Source: Misgurnus anguillicaudatus
Taxonomy: Eukaryota > Chordata > Actinopteri > Cypriniformes > Cobitidae
Direction of reading: 5' to 3'
NCBI RefSeq assembly: GCF_027580225.2
Contig: NC_073348.2
Span: 25,937,501-26,001,500, forward strand
Length of the DNA: 64,000 nucleotides
Under the pieces are notes generated by a model. The model saw only the letters and a program-made list of their open reading frames with translations, searched no databases and was not told the DNA's origin. Position numbers and translations under genes: made by a program. Below are positions 36,944-47,222 of this stretch, one piece after another; the first letter of the stretch is position 1, and each line of letters begins with the position of its first letter.

Positions 36944-37113
36944 ATACTGTATTACATGTTTTTCTCTGTTCTTGCTACCTTTTTGTATTTAAGATTATAT
37001 ATAACAAAATAATACATGTTGGTGGCGGGGTTTGGGGGTAATCCTTTGTTTTTTTCTGGGGGCGGCCAAGGGATGGTTCGCCCAGGGCGTAAATCTAGCC
37101 AGGACCGCCACTG
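35753..37113. mobile_element. hAT element, deletion derivative, with 8-bp target duplication
   Basis: The ends CAGGGCCGGTTTTTGCTA and (other strand) CAGTGGCGGTCCTGGCTA are inverted. A perfect 8-bp duplication CTGAAAGC flanks it (35745-35752 and 37114-37121). The paralogous segment at about 53850 lacks the element. Short coding-like remnants (near 36247 M-D-Q-I-K-R-P-K and near 36830) resemble the start of zinc-finger hAT transposases, but no long frame exists. It includes a (TG)n run at 36909-36940. Confidence 0.85.
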
Positions 37114-37121
37114 CTGAAAGC

Positions 37122-37857
37122 TGTTATATGAACGGGATAATACAAGAGTATATCTGTATAACTGTTTACTTGTGGTCTGTATGAACAGTTTACTGTCAGT
37201 GCAGAGATCTTAAATACCATAGCACAGCTTTATCTAACTACTGTACAACTGGAGGTCACCAATAAATACACACCAACATTATATAATACAATTTGGATTA
37301 AAAGAGACTGTTTTAGTTTAGCCTACTTATATTTTTGATCTTTTTATTCAAAGCTACTTACAGCATATTAAAGTAATATTTTTTATCAGTTAATGTGATC
37401 CCTGATTGAACCCATAACATTTGCCCTGCTAACAAAACGCTCTAGAGTTGAGCTACATTAGCACTAGCTAGAAACACTGACTAGCAAACAATGTGAACTC
37501 TAAACATTTCCTTTACTTGAAGGTCACATGATCAGACTTCACACATTTTAACCACACTTTAAATTGGTTTCAACAAAGAGCATAGGCCTTAAACAAACTA
37601 GACTGAAAAATAAACATAAGCATTTGTGCATTGTGACAGCTAGATGCTGAGAAGGAGAGCTTGTGGACAGGATAGAGAAACAGATGATTGTAAATATGTT
37701 AGTGTACAGTACTGTTAGTTGTTATAATCGTAAAGTAGTTTCATCCTGTAATTTTTTATAATAGCTGTATATATATATTTTTTATGATAAGAGATAAATT
37801 AAACAACTTCAAAATAATTTACAATCCAAAGCTTACTTTAACTAAGTACTTCTTGTA
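37122..37857. repeat. Intergenic segment duplicated downstream of gene D
   Basis: From about 37430 to 37745 it aligns with 57812-58145: GAGCTACATTAGCACTAGC, CATTTCCTTTACTTGAAGG, GCATTTGTGCATTGTGACAG. It contains GTCACATGAT at 37523. No gene. Confidence 0.65.
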
Positions 37858-38041
37858 TTGAAAGGTCACATGATTTCACACACTGACTTCAGATCAGTTT
37901 TGTTTCTCTAATCAAAAATAAGCGTAAAAGCTGGACTGCCAGCCTACCCTAAAAAAAACAACAACACCACATACACCACAGGAAGGGCATTCACCATTAC
38001 CATAGTTCAGTTTTTGACTGCAGCACTCAATTTGTGACAAC
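37858..38041 (+). promoter_or_regulatory. Putative gene D promoter and 5' leader
   Basis: Conserved with 26255-26450 upstream of gene C, with GTCACATGAT at 37865 and ACAGGAAGGGCATT near 37979. The ATG at 38042 follows directly after GTGACAAC. Confidence 0.5.
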
Positions 38042-38399
38042 ATGATCAGGACAGAGTCTCAGAGAATGAATGAGATGGAGGAGATGGATTTTTATGAAAG
38101 TATAGATTATGTTGGAGATCACAACATCAGGACAGAAACAAACAAACAACAACCACTGCAGCATACAGGTAATGACATTCATTTCTGTGTTGAGTTATAT
38201 ACACTGTCTATTTGTCCTGTATTTAAGGGATAAAAACTTTTGGGAGAGTACAATGTAACATCTTGTGTCATCTTCAGGAAGTAAGCATGTGAAGAACAGA
38301 AGTTACAGATCAGCTACATTGTGTTTGGTGCTGCTGTGTGTTCTTCTACTGACTGCAGTCATAGTGTTGTGTGTCCTGATCAATACAAACAATCAACTG

Positions 38400-38810
38400 T
38401 TTAACATCAAGAACAAACACATCACAGAAGAGAGAAACCAGCTACTAACCAACAATACCAACCTTAAAATAGAAAGAGACCAGCTACTAACCAACAATGC
38501 AACCTTAAAAAAGAAAGAGACCAGCTACGTACCAACAATACCAAACTTAAAAAAGAAAGATACCGGCTACGTACCAACAATACCAACCTTAAAAAAGAAA
38601 GAGACCAGCTACTAACCAACAATACCAACCTAAAAGAAGAAATAGACCAGCTACTAACCAACAATAGCAACCTTAAAAAAGAAAGAGACCATCTACTAAC
38701 CAACAATACCAACCTTAAAAAAGAAATAGACCAGCTACTAACCAACAATAGCAACCTTAAAAAAGAAAGAGACCATCTACTAACCAACAATACCAACATA
38801 ATTAAACAAA
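38400..38810 (+). repeat. 42-bp coding minisatellite in gene D exon 2
   Basis: Units of 42 bp (AACCTTAAAAAAGAAAGAGA then CCAGCTACTAACCAACAATA) encode 14 residues, two coiled-coil heptads. Two neighbouring units share CTACGTACC in place of CTACTAACC, showing that units have been copied within the array. Confidence 0.9.
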
Positions 38811-39088
38811 ATGCAAAGTTAAGTCATGAGAACATAGATCTGTGGAAATGTTTTAATGAAAAAGGTAACTACACTGAATCGTAAAATCATAAATATGTTT
38901 GTATCATTTAGTGTGAAGGGGAATGTGAAGCTAATAGTTGAACTGTTTATGTTAACAGATGGTTGGAAATATTACCGGTTCAACTGCTACTTCATTTCAT
39001 CTGAGGGGAAGAGCTGGACTGAGAGCAGAACATACTGTAGAGAGAGAGGAGCAGATCTGATCATCATTAACAATAAACAGGAACAAGT

Positions 39089-40073
39089 GAGTGACAGACC
39101 CATTTACACCTGCTATTAGGATATACAATGTAAATCTTTAATATAGAGCAGAGGTCTCCAATCCCACACATGGTGAGCTTCCGTCCTGTAGATTTTAGCT
39201 CCGACCCCAATTTAACACAACTGAAGCAGCTAAACAAGGTGTTGCTTGATAATTACAGACAGATGTGTTGAAGCTGTGTTGGAACTGAAGTCTGTAGGAC
39301 GGTAGCTCACCAGCAGCAGGATTTGAGACAACTGATATGGTGACAACCACAGTTGAACACATTCATGCATGTTTGTACGATTTTCTTTCAACTGTGATGT
39401 GGGGTTAGGGGTGGAGTTTCCGTATAGTTTTTTTTAATAATCACGATTCACTTCATACAAATTCAACTCGTAAAATGTGTACAGATTTTCATGAGATCAG
39501 GCTGGGGTGCATACATTAAAGCTCTGAGATATAAGGGGCCCTTGAAGATCTTGAAATTATGCATATTATTATTTTACAATAATGCTACGCTTCTGTGCTA
39601 CTTCTTTGTTCTACACTTGTTTGATGCGTTTGAGTTCACGTCTGTAGATGTCTCCCATGAGCACACAATGTACATGTTTTGATTGGTTGTTGAGGAACGA
39701 TGCAGAGCGCTGATTGGCTGTGAGAGAGAGGTGACTCATTGCAGCGGAGAGAAGTAATTTGAGTATGATGCTTTCAGGAGTCGCGACCCTGACACATATA
39801 GGGCCCTATTTCAACAATCTAAGCGCGTTGTCTAAAGCGCACGGCACACGGCCTAAACGGGAGTGTCAGATTCCACTTTTGCTAATTTAACGACGGGAAA
39901 AATGGTTTATGGTTTTAAAACCTCTAAAAGCCGTTTTCTTTCAGCCATAGAAGTAAAAATAGCAGGCTTTTAATTGCTGTAAATGTATTGATAGATATCC
40001 TACATAATCATTGTAATCTCATAAAATAATTTGCAAATATGCAAGAAAAGGTTTGTACTCTAAAAATACTTTA
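39089..40073. repeat. Gene D intron 3, left part
   Basis: About 39145-39335 is a dispersed repeat (GCAGAGGTCTCCAATCC). From 39800 (GGGCCCTATTTCAACAATC) starts an inverted copy of the TIR element seen at 8595-9811, broken by the gypsy element at 40078. The intervening sequence has no gene. Confidence 0.5.
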
Positions 40074-40077
40074 TTTG

Positions 40078-40536
40078 TGTAGCAGCACTACCCAGAGACG
40101 GGCTGAATAAGTGCTTTAATTTGAGACAGGTGCGCTATGGGTGTAGGTCTGTATAAAAGAAAGGTCTCCAGCGTTGTTTAAGCGTGTTGACGGTTGGTTG
40201 CTGCTGCGACTTTGGACGTTAAAGGTCTGTTTCCTTGGTGGATCTGTGAGCCGTTTGGGACGAGTATTTGAGTGGGGACTTGCTGCATTTTGGGTAGGTC
40301 ACAGTGTATAAATTAGTTTTATTTACGATGAGCTGTTGACTGCATGCGCTTTGTTCATTTGTTTTAGTATTCTTTCCGGGCTGTATTATTCGTGCCGTGC
40401 CGTGGTGTTAGCAAGGCGGACTCTATTTCACAGGTTCGTATACTATTGTGAGTTATTTAATGTAAAGGGAGCTGTTATTTGTAAGCGCTCTATTTGTTTA
40501 TATAGTATACATGCTGTGCAGAGTTAGTCCATCCTT
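40078..40536 (+). repeat. 5' LTR, truncated
   Basis: It matches 45546-46007 with scattered differences and then stops abruptly at ATCCTT, where gag coding sequence begins. A TATAAAAG at about 40154 is the likely LTR promoter element. Confidence 0.85.
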
Positions 40537-40539
40537 AGT

Positions 40540-41321
40540 CATTTTTCTTATTCGATCATTTGGAAGGGGAAGCTCGGGAAGAAATTAGATATCGTCCTAT
40601 AGGGGAGCGGGAAGATCCAGAGAAAATAATTTTCGCATTACGTGAGTTGTATGGATGCTCTCAGTCCTATGTGGCTTTACAAGAAGCGTTTTTTTCTAGG
40701 AGACAGCATGAGGGAGAAACCCTTCTGGAGTTTTCTCTAGCGCTCATGGGTCTACTAGAGAGGGTTAAACAGCGGTCGCCAGGTGGTCTGCTAAATTCTG
40801 ACGCGTTATTGCGGGACTAATTCGTTGAACATGTGCGTGAGAGTAACCTTCGTCGAGAATTAAAACAGCTCGTTCGTCGTCAGCCAAATTCCACCTTGCT
40901 GGAAGTGCGAAGTGAAGCGATACGGTGGGAACAAGAAGGGACCCCAGGGGGCACTAGGGGACGTAGCCATTCGGTTCCATCAGTCCAGGGTTTCCAGTAT
41001 GGGGTGGGGGGAGGCGCATACACGGCGACTAGTGGTGTACTTCCACGCTCGGAGTTAAGCGAATTGAGAGAGATGTTCAAAGCGCAGCAGAAACAGCTCG
41101 ATCAGCTCACCCAAACCATCACACGGTTACAAGGACCCATATCTCGTGTTCCCTCTGCTCGTAGTGGTCCGATTATATGTAGGCGATGCAATAGACCGGG
41201 ACATATCGCTCGGGAGTGTGTGGGGGATCGTGTGGCCCCTCAGTCTAGGACTTTGCCCCTCAATTCTGATTTGCCAACAGAGGGTAGGTTGCCCCAGTTG
41301 GGCCAGCAGTCGGAAAACTAA
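40540..41321 (+). pseudogene. gag, 5'-truncated with internal stop
   Basis: The frame opens in mid-gag (L-E-G-E-A-R-E-E-I near 40560), without an ATG. It is interrupted by TAA at 40818-40820 and continues in the same frame to 41321. A zinc knuckle C-x2-C-x4-H-x4-C lies at 41178-41219. Gag would form the particle and bind RNA; this copy cannot make a full one. Confidence 0.8.
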
Positions 41322-41332
41322 TCCCCACCGAG

Positions 41333-44300
41333 TTGCGGAGCCACGATTCGGTTGGGGATAATGGCGGCTCAGAAATAGGGTATAGTTTACGCTCGTTACC
41401 ACAATTGGTGTCTTCGTGTCCACACCTAGATGTCCGTATTGGTGGGGTGGTTGTGTCTTGTTTAATAGACACTGGGTCAATGGTGTCTACGATCACGGAG
41501 ACCTGTTTTCGTAGACATTTTGAACCATGGGGGCAAGACCGCTTGAAGTCCTGCCAGTGGCTGTTATTGCGTGCCGCCAACGGGCTTTCCATTCCATACA
41601 TTGGATATTTGGAACTAGAGGTCGAACTATGTGGTCATGTCGTACCAGAGTGTGGTATTCTGGTTGTTAAGGACCCCCCTGGGGGCATTGGGGGCCAAGC
41701 CCCTGGTGTCCTAGGAATGAATGTCTTGGGACGATGTTACCAGAAACTGTTTGGGCAGCATGGTTCGGCACTTTTTAATTTCCCTTCTGTGGCAGGTGCA
41801 CCTTCTTTGAGACAGGCATTGCAGCAATGCCATCAAGTGAGTACTCAACCTTCTGGTGGGTCGGGGTGCGTTCGGGTACGTGGTCCTCGGACACAACGAG
41901 TAACAGGTGGTACTATTACGTTAATAGCGGCGACCTGTTCAGAACAGTTTGCGGATGGGGCAGTACTCCTTGAACCCCCAGAGTCAGGGCTACCGGAAAA
42001 TTTGTTAGTTTCACCCGCCTTGGTTCGTATCATTAAGGGGACAGTTTATGTTCCAGTAGTCAATGTGGGTACTTTAGATGTTATGCTTTACCCGCATAGG
42101 GTTTTAGGTAACTTAAGTACTGTACATGTAATTAGTCTACCTGCAGGGGTTACAGAGGTTAGGTCTAGTACAATATCAGCAGCTTCACCAGTGTCTCACC
42201 CCATGGTACAAGCACAGATAGATGCGATCGATTTGGCTTCATTGCCTGCTGAAGAACAGGGAAAGGTAAAAGTCTTGTTACAGCAGTATCAGTCAATTTT
42301 TGCTGCTCACGAAAGTGACTTGGGTTGCACAAACCTCATTTCTCATAATATTCCATTGGTAGATGAGGCTCCAGTAAGGCAACAACATCGACGTATTCCC
42401 CCTTCAGAGTATGAAACCGTCCGGGCCCATATAAATCAGTTGTTGGAGTCCCAGGTCATTAGGGAGAGCTGCAGCCCATATGCCTCCCCTATTGTTCTGG
42501 TGAAAAAGAAGGATGGTAGTCTGCGCTTATGCGTGGACTACCGTCAATTGAATGCTAAAACCAGAAGAGATGCTTTTCCATTGCCTCGCATAGAGGAATC
42601 GCTGGATGCATTGTCGGGGGCCAAATGGTTCTCTACATTAGATCTGGCTAGTGGTTATAATCAGGTCCCCGTCAGTGAGGGAGACAAGGCAAAGACCGCT
42701 TTTTGCACCCCGTTCGGGCTATTTGAGTGGAATCGAATGCCGTTCGGGCTCTGCAATGCTCCCTCCACATTCCAGCGCCTGATGGAGCGGGTCTTTGGAG
42801 ATCAACAATATCAGTCTCTTCTGTTGTATTTAGATGACATTGTGGTCTTCTCATCATCTATTAGCCAGCACCTGGAGCGGTTAGGGGTGGTGTTTGGGCG
42901 CTTGGAGAGGGAAAACGTAAAGGTGAAGCTAGAGAAGTGTGCCTTTTTTCAGCCTGAGGTAAGGTATTTGGGTCACATTATTTCAAGCAAGGGAGTTGCT
43001 ACTGACCCTAGTAAGATTGAGACAGTGAGACAGTGGCCCCAACCCTCTACAGTTAAAGAGCTGCGTTCCTTTCTTGGCTTCGCCAGCTACTACCGCCGTT
43101 TTGTAAATGGTTTTGCAAAGTTGGCTGCTCCTTTGCATCGGCTGGTGGGAGAACTGACGGGAGGCAAGTGTAGGTCAAGGCAACAAGAGGGAGAGGTGTT
43201 TTCCAGCGCCTGGGGTAAGGAGTGTCAAGATGGTTTTGAGGAACTAAAACGTAGGCTAACCACCGCCCCTGTGTTGGCATACGCTGATTTCACCAAGCCC
43301 TTTGTTCTTGAGGTGGATGCGAGCCATGGGGGACTAGGGGCAGTCCTCTCACAAGAACAGGGTGGTAAAGTGCGTCCAGTTGCGTATGCCAGCCGCAGTC
43401 TTAGACCCAACGAACGTAACATGTCAAACTACAGCTCCATGAAGCTGGAGTTTTTGGCACTTAAGTGGGCTATGACTGAACGTTTTCGAGAATATCTGTT
43501 GGGAAATCGGTGTACGGTGTACACTGATAATAACCCCCTCAGCCACTTGGCCACTGCCAAGTTGGGGGCAACAGAACAGCGGTGGGTTGCTCAATTAGCT
43601 GCCTTTGATTTCGACCTCAAGTATAGGTCGGGTAGGAGCAATACCAATGCAGATGCTCTGTCCAGGTTGCATCCTCCAATTGCAGGAGGGGAGCTAGGCC
43701 CTGGTACTATGATCCCATCGTTATTGAGGAGAGCTATGGGGGAGGACCACACAATTGTGGCTTCCCGGCATACCATGGCTATGTTCCCTGGCCATTCACC
43801 TGTGGAGCTGGCATCTTTACAGGCTGCTGATCCAGTGATTAGCGAAGCCCTAAGATTCTGGAAAGACAGGAGGTATCCTGGCCCAGAGGAGCGACAGAAC
43901 ATGTCTAGGCAGAGTTTAGTCCTGTTGAGGCAGTGGAAACGTCTGTCTGAGCAAGATGGAGTCTTGTATAGAAGGGTAATGCGTCCAGATGGTAAGGAGG
44001 AGACTTTACAGTTGGTTTTGCCGACCGTGTTGAAGGTGGAAGTTTTGACCCAACTCCATCAAAACCATGGTCATCAAGGTGTGGAACGCACCCTTGAACT
44101 GGTGCGGCAGCGATGTTATTGGCCTTGTGTTGCAGGAGAGGTGGCCCAGTGGTGTCAGCGGTGTGAACGTTGCCAAGTGGCAAAAGAAACACGGCCACCT
44201 GCTCGGGGGCCTATGGGCCATTTGTTGGCTTCTTGCCCAAACGAGGTCATCGCCATCGATTTTACAATGTTAGAACCATCTAGTTCAGGGGTAGAAAACG

Positions 44301-45496
44301 TGCTGAGAATGACCGACGTCTTTAGTAAGTACACTGTTGCTGTCCCAACTCGTGACCAGCGGGCCGAGACTGTGGCACGATTGCTAGTGACTGAATGGTT
44401 CTGTAAATTTGGCGTTCCCGCTCGGCTCCATTCGGACCAAGGTCGAAATTTCGAGTCTGGGTTAATTTACCAGTTATGTGATCTTTATGGGGTCATCAAA
44501 TCACGGACCACTCCATACCACCCAGCGGGAAACGGGCAATGTGAACGGTTTAACCGTACACTTCACAATCTCTTGCGGACCCTTCCGAGCTCGAGGAAGC
44601 GAGATTGGGTATCGTGCCTTCCTCAATTGGTGTTTTGTTATAATACTACTCCTCATCAGACCACCGGAGAGTCGCTACATTTTTTAATGTTTGGCCAGGA
44701 GGCACGATTACCTGTAGATTTCTTGCTGGGAAGGGTGTCGGAGCCCGTAGAAGGTGAGGTACATGAGTGGGTGTTGGAGCACCAGACTCGATTACAGGTA
44801 GCTTTCAAGGGAGCTCGAGAACAACTGCAGGTTGCAGCAAGGAAGCGGAAAGAGCAGCATGATCAATTAGTCCGGGATTCTGCGCTTGTGGTAGGCCAGT
44901 TAGTGTACCTTCGAAATTATGGGGTTCGGGGGCGCCATAAGATCAGTGACCTTTGGAGTCCTGTGGTATATCAGATCTTGCGAGCTCCCGAGGAAGGTGG
45001 CGTAGTATATACTATTGCTCCTGTCGATGATATGACTCAAGTACGAACGGTACATCGTTCTCTGATTAAGGAACAGTTTGGATCTGAGTCAGAAGCTCAG
45101 GAGGAACTTGAGCCCAGGCCAGATCTAGAAGAGAACCTGCCTGTTCGGGAGGAAGGTTCTTTTCATTTGGAAGAGGAGGATGTAGATCTGGCGAGAGTTG
45201 TTAGAGTGGTCCCTGGGTGTTCAGAGCTTATGGTGCAAGCCCATTCTCAGGATGGTGAGAGGGATATTGTACCCCCTCTGAGAACTGGCACGGTGCAAGT
45301 GGATGCTTCTATGTTGGTTGAGGGAGGGGCAAGGTCTGGACTGGACAATTCTCCTCGTGAGGTTAGGAGTGTGGTTAGGAGGACCAGTCGAGTTACAGCA
45401 GGCCAGCATTCCAATGTGAACCGCCTCCCTAGGCCAGCAATGGGGTCAAACGGGGTAGTTAATGCAGTCACTGTGCTTTCCAGGCCATGGAATTGA
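41333..45496 (+). CDS. pol: protease, reverse transcriptase, RNase H, integrase
   Basis: An open frame of 1387 codons, without an ATG at its start (41333 is TTG), lies in the -1 frame relative to gag, with overlap just before 41321; expression by frameshifting is expected. Domains: protease D-T-G-S at about residues 46-49; reverse transcriptase with Y-L-D-D at about 499-502; RNase H with an aspartate near 662; an integrase HHCC zinc site from about 909 and a catalytic D-D-35-E at about 976, 1035 and 1071. The order RT-RNase H-integrase identifies Ty3/gypsy. The frame has no internal stop, in contrast to the damaged gag. Confidence 0.92.
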   Translation: MRSHDSVGDNGGSEIGYSLRSLPQLVSSCPHLDVRIGGVVVSCLIDTGSMVSTITETCFRRHFEPWGQDRLKSCQWLLLRAANGLSIPYIGYLELEVELCGHVVPECGILVVKDPPGGIGGQAPGVLGMNVLGRCYQKLFGQHGSALFNFPSVAGAPSLRQALQQCHQVSTQPSGGSGCVRVRGPRTQRVTGGTITLIAATCSEQFADGAVLLEPPESGLPENLLVSPALVRIIKGTVYVPVVNVGTLDVMLYPHRVLGNLSTVHVISLPAGVTEVRSSTISAASPVSHPMVQAQIDAIDLASLPAEEQGKVKVLLQQYQSIFAAHESDLGCTNLISHNIPLVDEAPVRQQHRRIPPSEYETVRAHINQLLESQVIRESCSPYASPIVLVKKKDGSLRLCVDYRQLNAKTRRDAFPLPRIEESLDALSGAKWFSTLDLASGYNQVPVSEGDKAKTAFCTPFGLFEWNRMPFGLCNAPSTFQRLMERVFGDQQYQSLLLYLDDIVVFSSSISQHLERLGVVFGRLERENVKVKLEKCAFFQPEVRYLGHIISSKGVATDPSKIETVRQWPQPSTVKELRSFLGFASYYRRFVNGFAKLAAPLHRLVGELTGGKCRSRQQEGEVFSSAWGKECQDGFEELKRRLTTAPVLAYADFTKPFVLEVDASHGGLGAVLSQEQGGKVRPVAYASRSLRPNERNMSNYSSMKLEFLALKWAMTERFREYLLGNRCTVYTDNNPLSHLATAKLGATEQRWVAQLAAFDFDLKYRSGRSNTNADALSRLHPPIAGGELGPGTMIPSLLRRAMGEDHTIVASRHTMAMFPGHSPVELASLQAADPVISEALRFWKDRRYPGPEERQNMSRQSLVLLRQWKRLSEQDGVLYRRVMRPDGKEETLQLVLPTVLKVEVLTQLHQNHGHQGVERTLELVRQRCYWPCVAGEVAQWCQRCERCQVAKETRPPARGPMGHLLASCPNEVIAIDFTMLEPSSSGVENVLRMTDVFSKYTVAVPTRDQRAETVARLLVTEWFCKFGVPARLHSDQGRNFESGLIYQLCDLYGVIKSRTTPYHPAGNGQCERFNRTLHNLLRTLPSSRKRDWVSCLPQLVFCYNTTPHQTTGESLHFLMFGQEARLPVDFLLGRVSEPVEGEVHEWVLEHQTRLQVAFKGAREQLQVAARKRKEQHDQLVRDSALVVGQLVYLRNYGVRGRHKISDLWSPVVYQILRAPEEGGVVYTIAPVDDMTQVRTVHRSLIKEQFGSESEAQEELEPRPDLEENLPVREEGSFHLEEEDVDLARVVRVVPGCSELMVQAHSQDGERDIVPPLRTGTVQVDASMLVEGGARSGLDNSPREVRSVVRRTSRVTAGQHSNVNRLPRPAMGSNGVVNAVTVLSRPWN

Positions 45497-45545
45497 AGTG
45501 GCCCTGTGATCGTCGGGACGTCGATCCAATTCGAGGGGGGTAGAT

Positions 45546-46413
45546 TGTAGCAGCACTACCCAGAGACGGGCTGAATAAGTGCTTTAATTAGGGACAGGTG
45601 CGCTATGGGTGTAGGTGTGTATAAAAGGAAGGTTTCCAGCGTTGTTTGAGCGTGTTGACGGTTGGTTGCTGCTGCGACTTTGGACGTTTAATATCTAATG
45701 TTTCCTTGGTGGATCTGTGAGCCGTTTGGGACGAGTATTTGAGTGGGGACTTGCAGCATTTTGGGTAGGTTACAGTGTATAAATTAGTTTTATTTACGAT
45801 GAGCTGTTGACTGCATGCGCTTTGTTCATTTGTTTTAGTATTCTTTCCGGGCTGTATTATTCGTGCCGTGCCGTGGCGTTAGCAAGGCGGACTCTATTTC
45901 ACAGGTTCGTATACTATTGTGAGTTATTTAATGTAAAGGGAGCTGTTATTTGTAAGCGCTCTATTTGTTTATATAGTATGCATGCTGTGCGGAGTTAGTC
46001 CATCCTTTGACATGTCAGCAGTGCCGACTCTCAAATAATCAGGTGGGTATGCACTGACTTATCGCATGCCGATTATGTAAATTCTACCGTTAATGCTGTC
46101 ATTTTCTTTTATCAGCTTAAAGCGCTCCGGGGGTATACGGCCATGACACTGTGTAGCTGATTGTGACCCAGCTTCCCCTTCTTTTTGGTTTTGTTTGTCA
46201 TCATTTTTTCTATTTCGTTTACGTACCTGCTGGGCGGCATACATTCCTGCGACGCCTGGTCCATCTCTTCATTTATGCTGTCCTGCTCCTGGGAATAACT
46301 GTGGGACAGGGTATTAATCCGTGCGGGTATTCGCGCACCCCCGCATTGTTTTAACCGGAGAAGGTTTGCGTGGTTGTATGGTACGGTTGTGGTGGTGTGT
46401 ATGAGTTAAGTTA

Positions 46414-46446
<33 letters not shown>

Positions 46447-47222
46447 ACTTATAGTGTGTGTGTGTATAGTGTGAGAAGGACACGTTGTTCAGTGTGTGTG
46501 TGTGCGCGCGTGTGAATTTAAAGTGTGTGTATAGTGTGCGGATGTTAAATGGATTATGGTTTACGTGAGGAATGAGTGCTAGTGTGTTTACTTTATTTTG
46601 TATTTTGTTATAAATGATGATGTGATTTATTTTGTTTTCTTTGTTTATTTGATTTAATATTCGTTTCACAATTTAGTGTTTCTTTGGTTATTTTGTGGAG
46701 CGTGGTATTCTATTCAACTGTCAGATCGGTCTGGGGAGGAGTGTAATTTCTTTAAATTTCTTTTTTTGTAATTGTTCACTTAAGTGGTTTTTTTTTTTTT
46801 TTTTTTTGAAACACGTGTGGTGAAGTGAGCCCAAAGAAATTTGTATTTAAAGTGTGTGGTGAAGTGGAGATTTGCTTTTCTTTATTTCTCCCTGTGACCC
46901 GATCTGAACTGTTGATGTCTGGTACCTAATCTAGTGTTTTTAAAATGAAGCTAGCTTCACTAGTCTCTTGATCAAGACATTACATTTAAATTGTGATTTT
47001 TACTCTGCAAAAATAAAAAATTGTTATTTTGTAGTCATGTCTCCTCTGAATCTTTGTGGGAACTAACCTGTTTGCCATTATTCATATTTCCCTGGGTGCA
47101 ATTCCCAGGGTGGCGTAGTCGGTGTTACAAAGATTTAGGTGTTTACAAAATCTTTAAGAGGTTCTAAATAGTACCTTGTAAAAAGTAAAATTGTGGTTGG
47201 AATAATACCACAGGTTGCCACA
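45546..47222 (+). repeat. 3' LTR
   Basis: It begins TGTAGCAGC just after the purine tract and reaches the TTTG duplication at 47223, ending GCCACA (TG...CA). The first 462 bp match the truncated 5' LTR; the other about 1.2 kb has no partner in the window, so its status as LTR is inferred from the target duplication. It contains (TG)n at 46413-46443, a T-run near 46790 and AATAAAAAATTG near 47010. A TGGCGTAGTCGG near 47110 resembles leader sequence, so the LTR proper could end a little earlier. Confidence 0.6.

Larger units (their letters stand above)
40078..47222 (+). mobile_element. Ty3/gypsy LTR retrotransposon in gene D intron 3
   Basis: It is inserted in a TIR element with a 4-bp duplication TTTG (40074-40077 and 47223-47226). 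The 5' LTR keeps only about 459 bp (40078-40536, starting TGTAGCAGCACTACCC). The 3' LTR starts at 45546 after a purine tract CGAGGGGGG. Order is LTR, gag, protease-RT-RNase H-integrase, LTR, with no env-like frame. A deletion has removed the rest of the 5' LTR, the primer-binding site and the gag start. The two LTR segments differ at only a few positions by eye, so the insertion is fairly young. Confidence 0.85.

Noticed and set aside
38464..38799. Minus-strand frame rich in L-L-V-S-R-W-S-L
   Set aside because: It is the antisense shadow of the gene D coding minisatellite.
45497..47222. env gene downstream of pol
   Set aside because: No frame of useful length with a signal peptide or membrane anchor lies between pol and the LTR; the LTR starts only 50 bp after pol.
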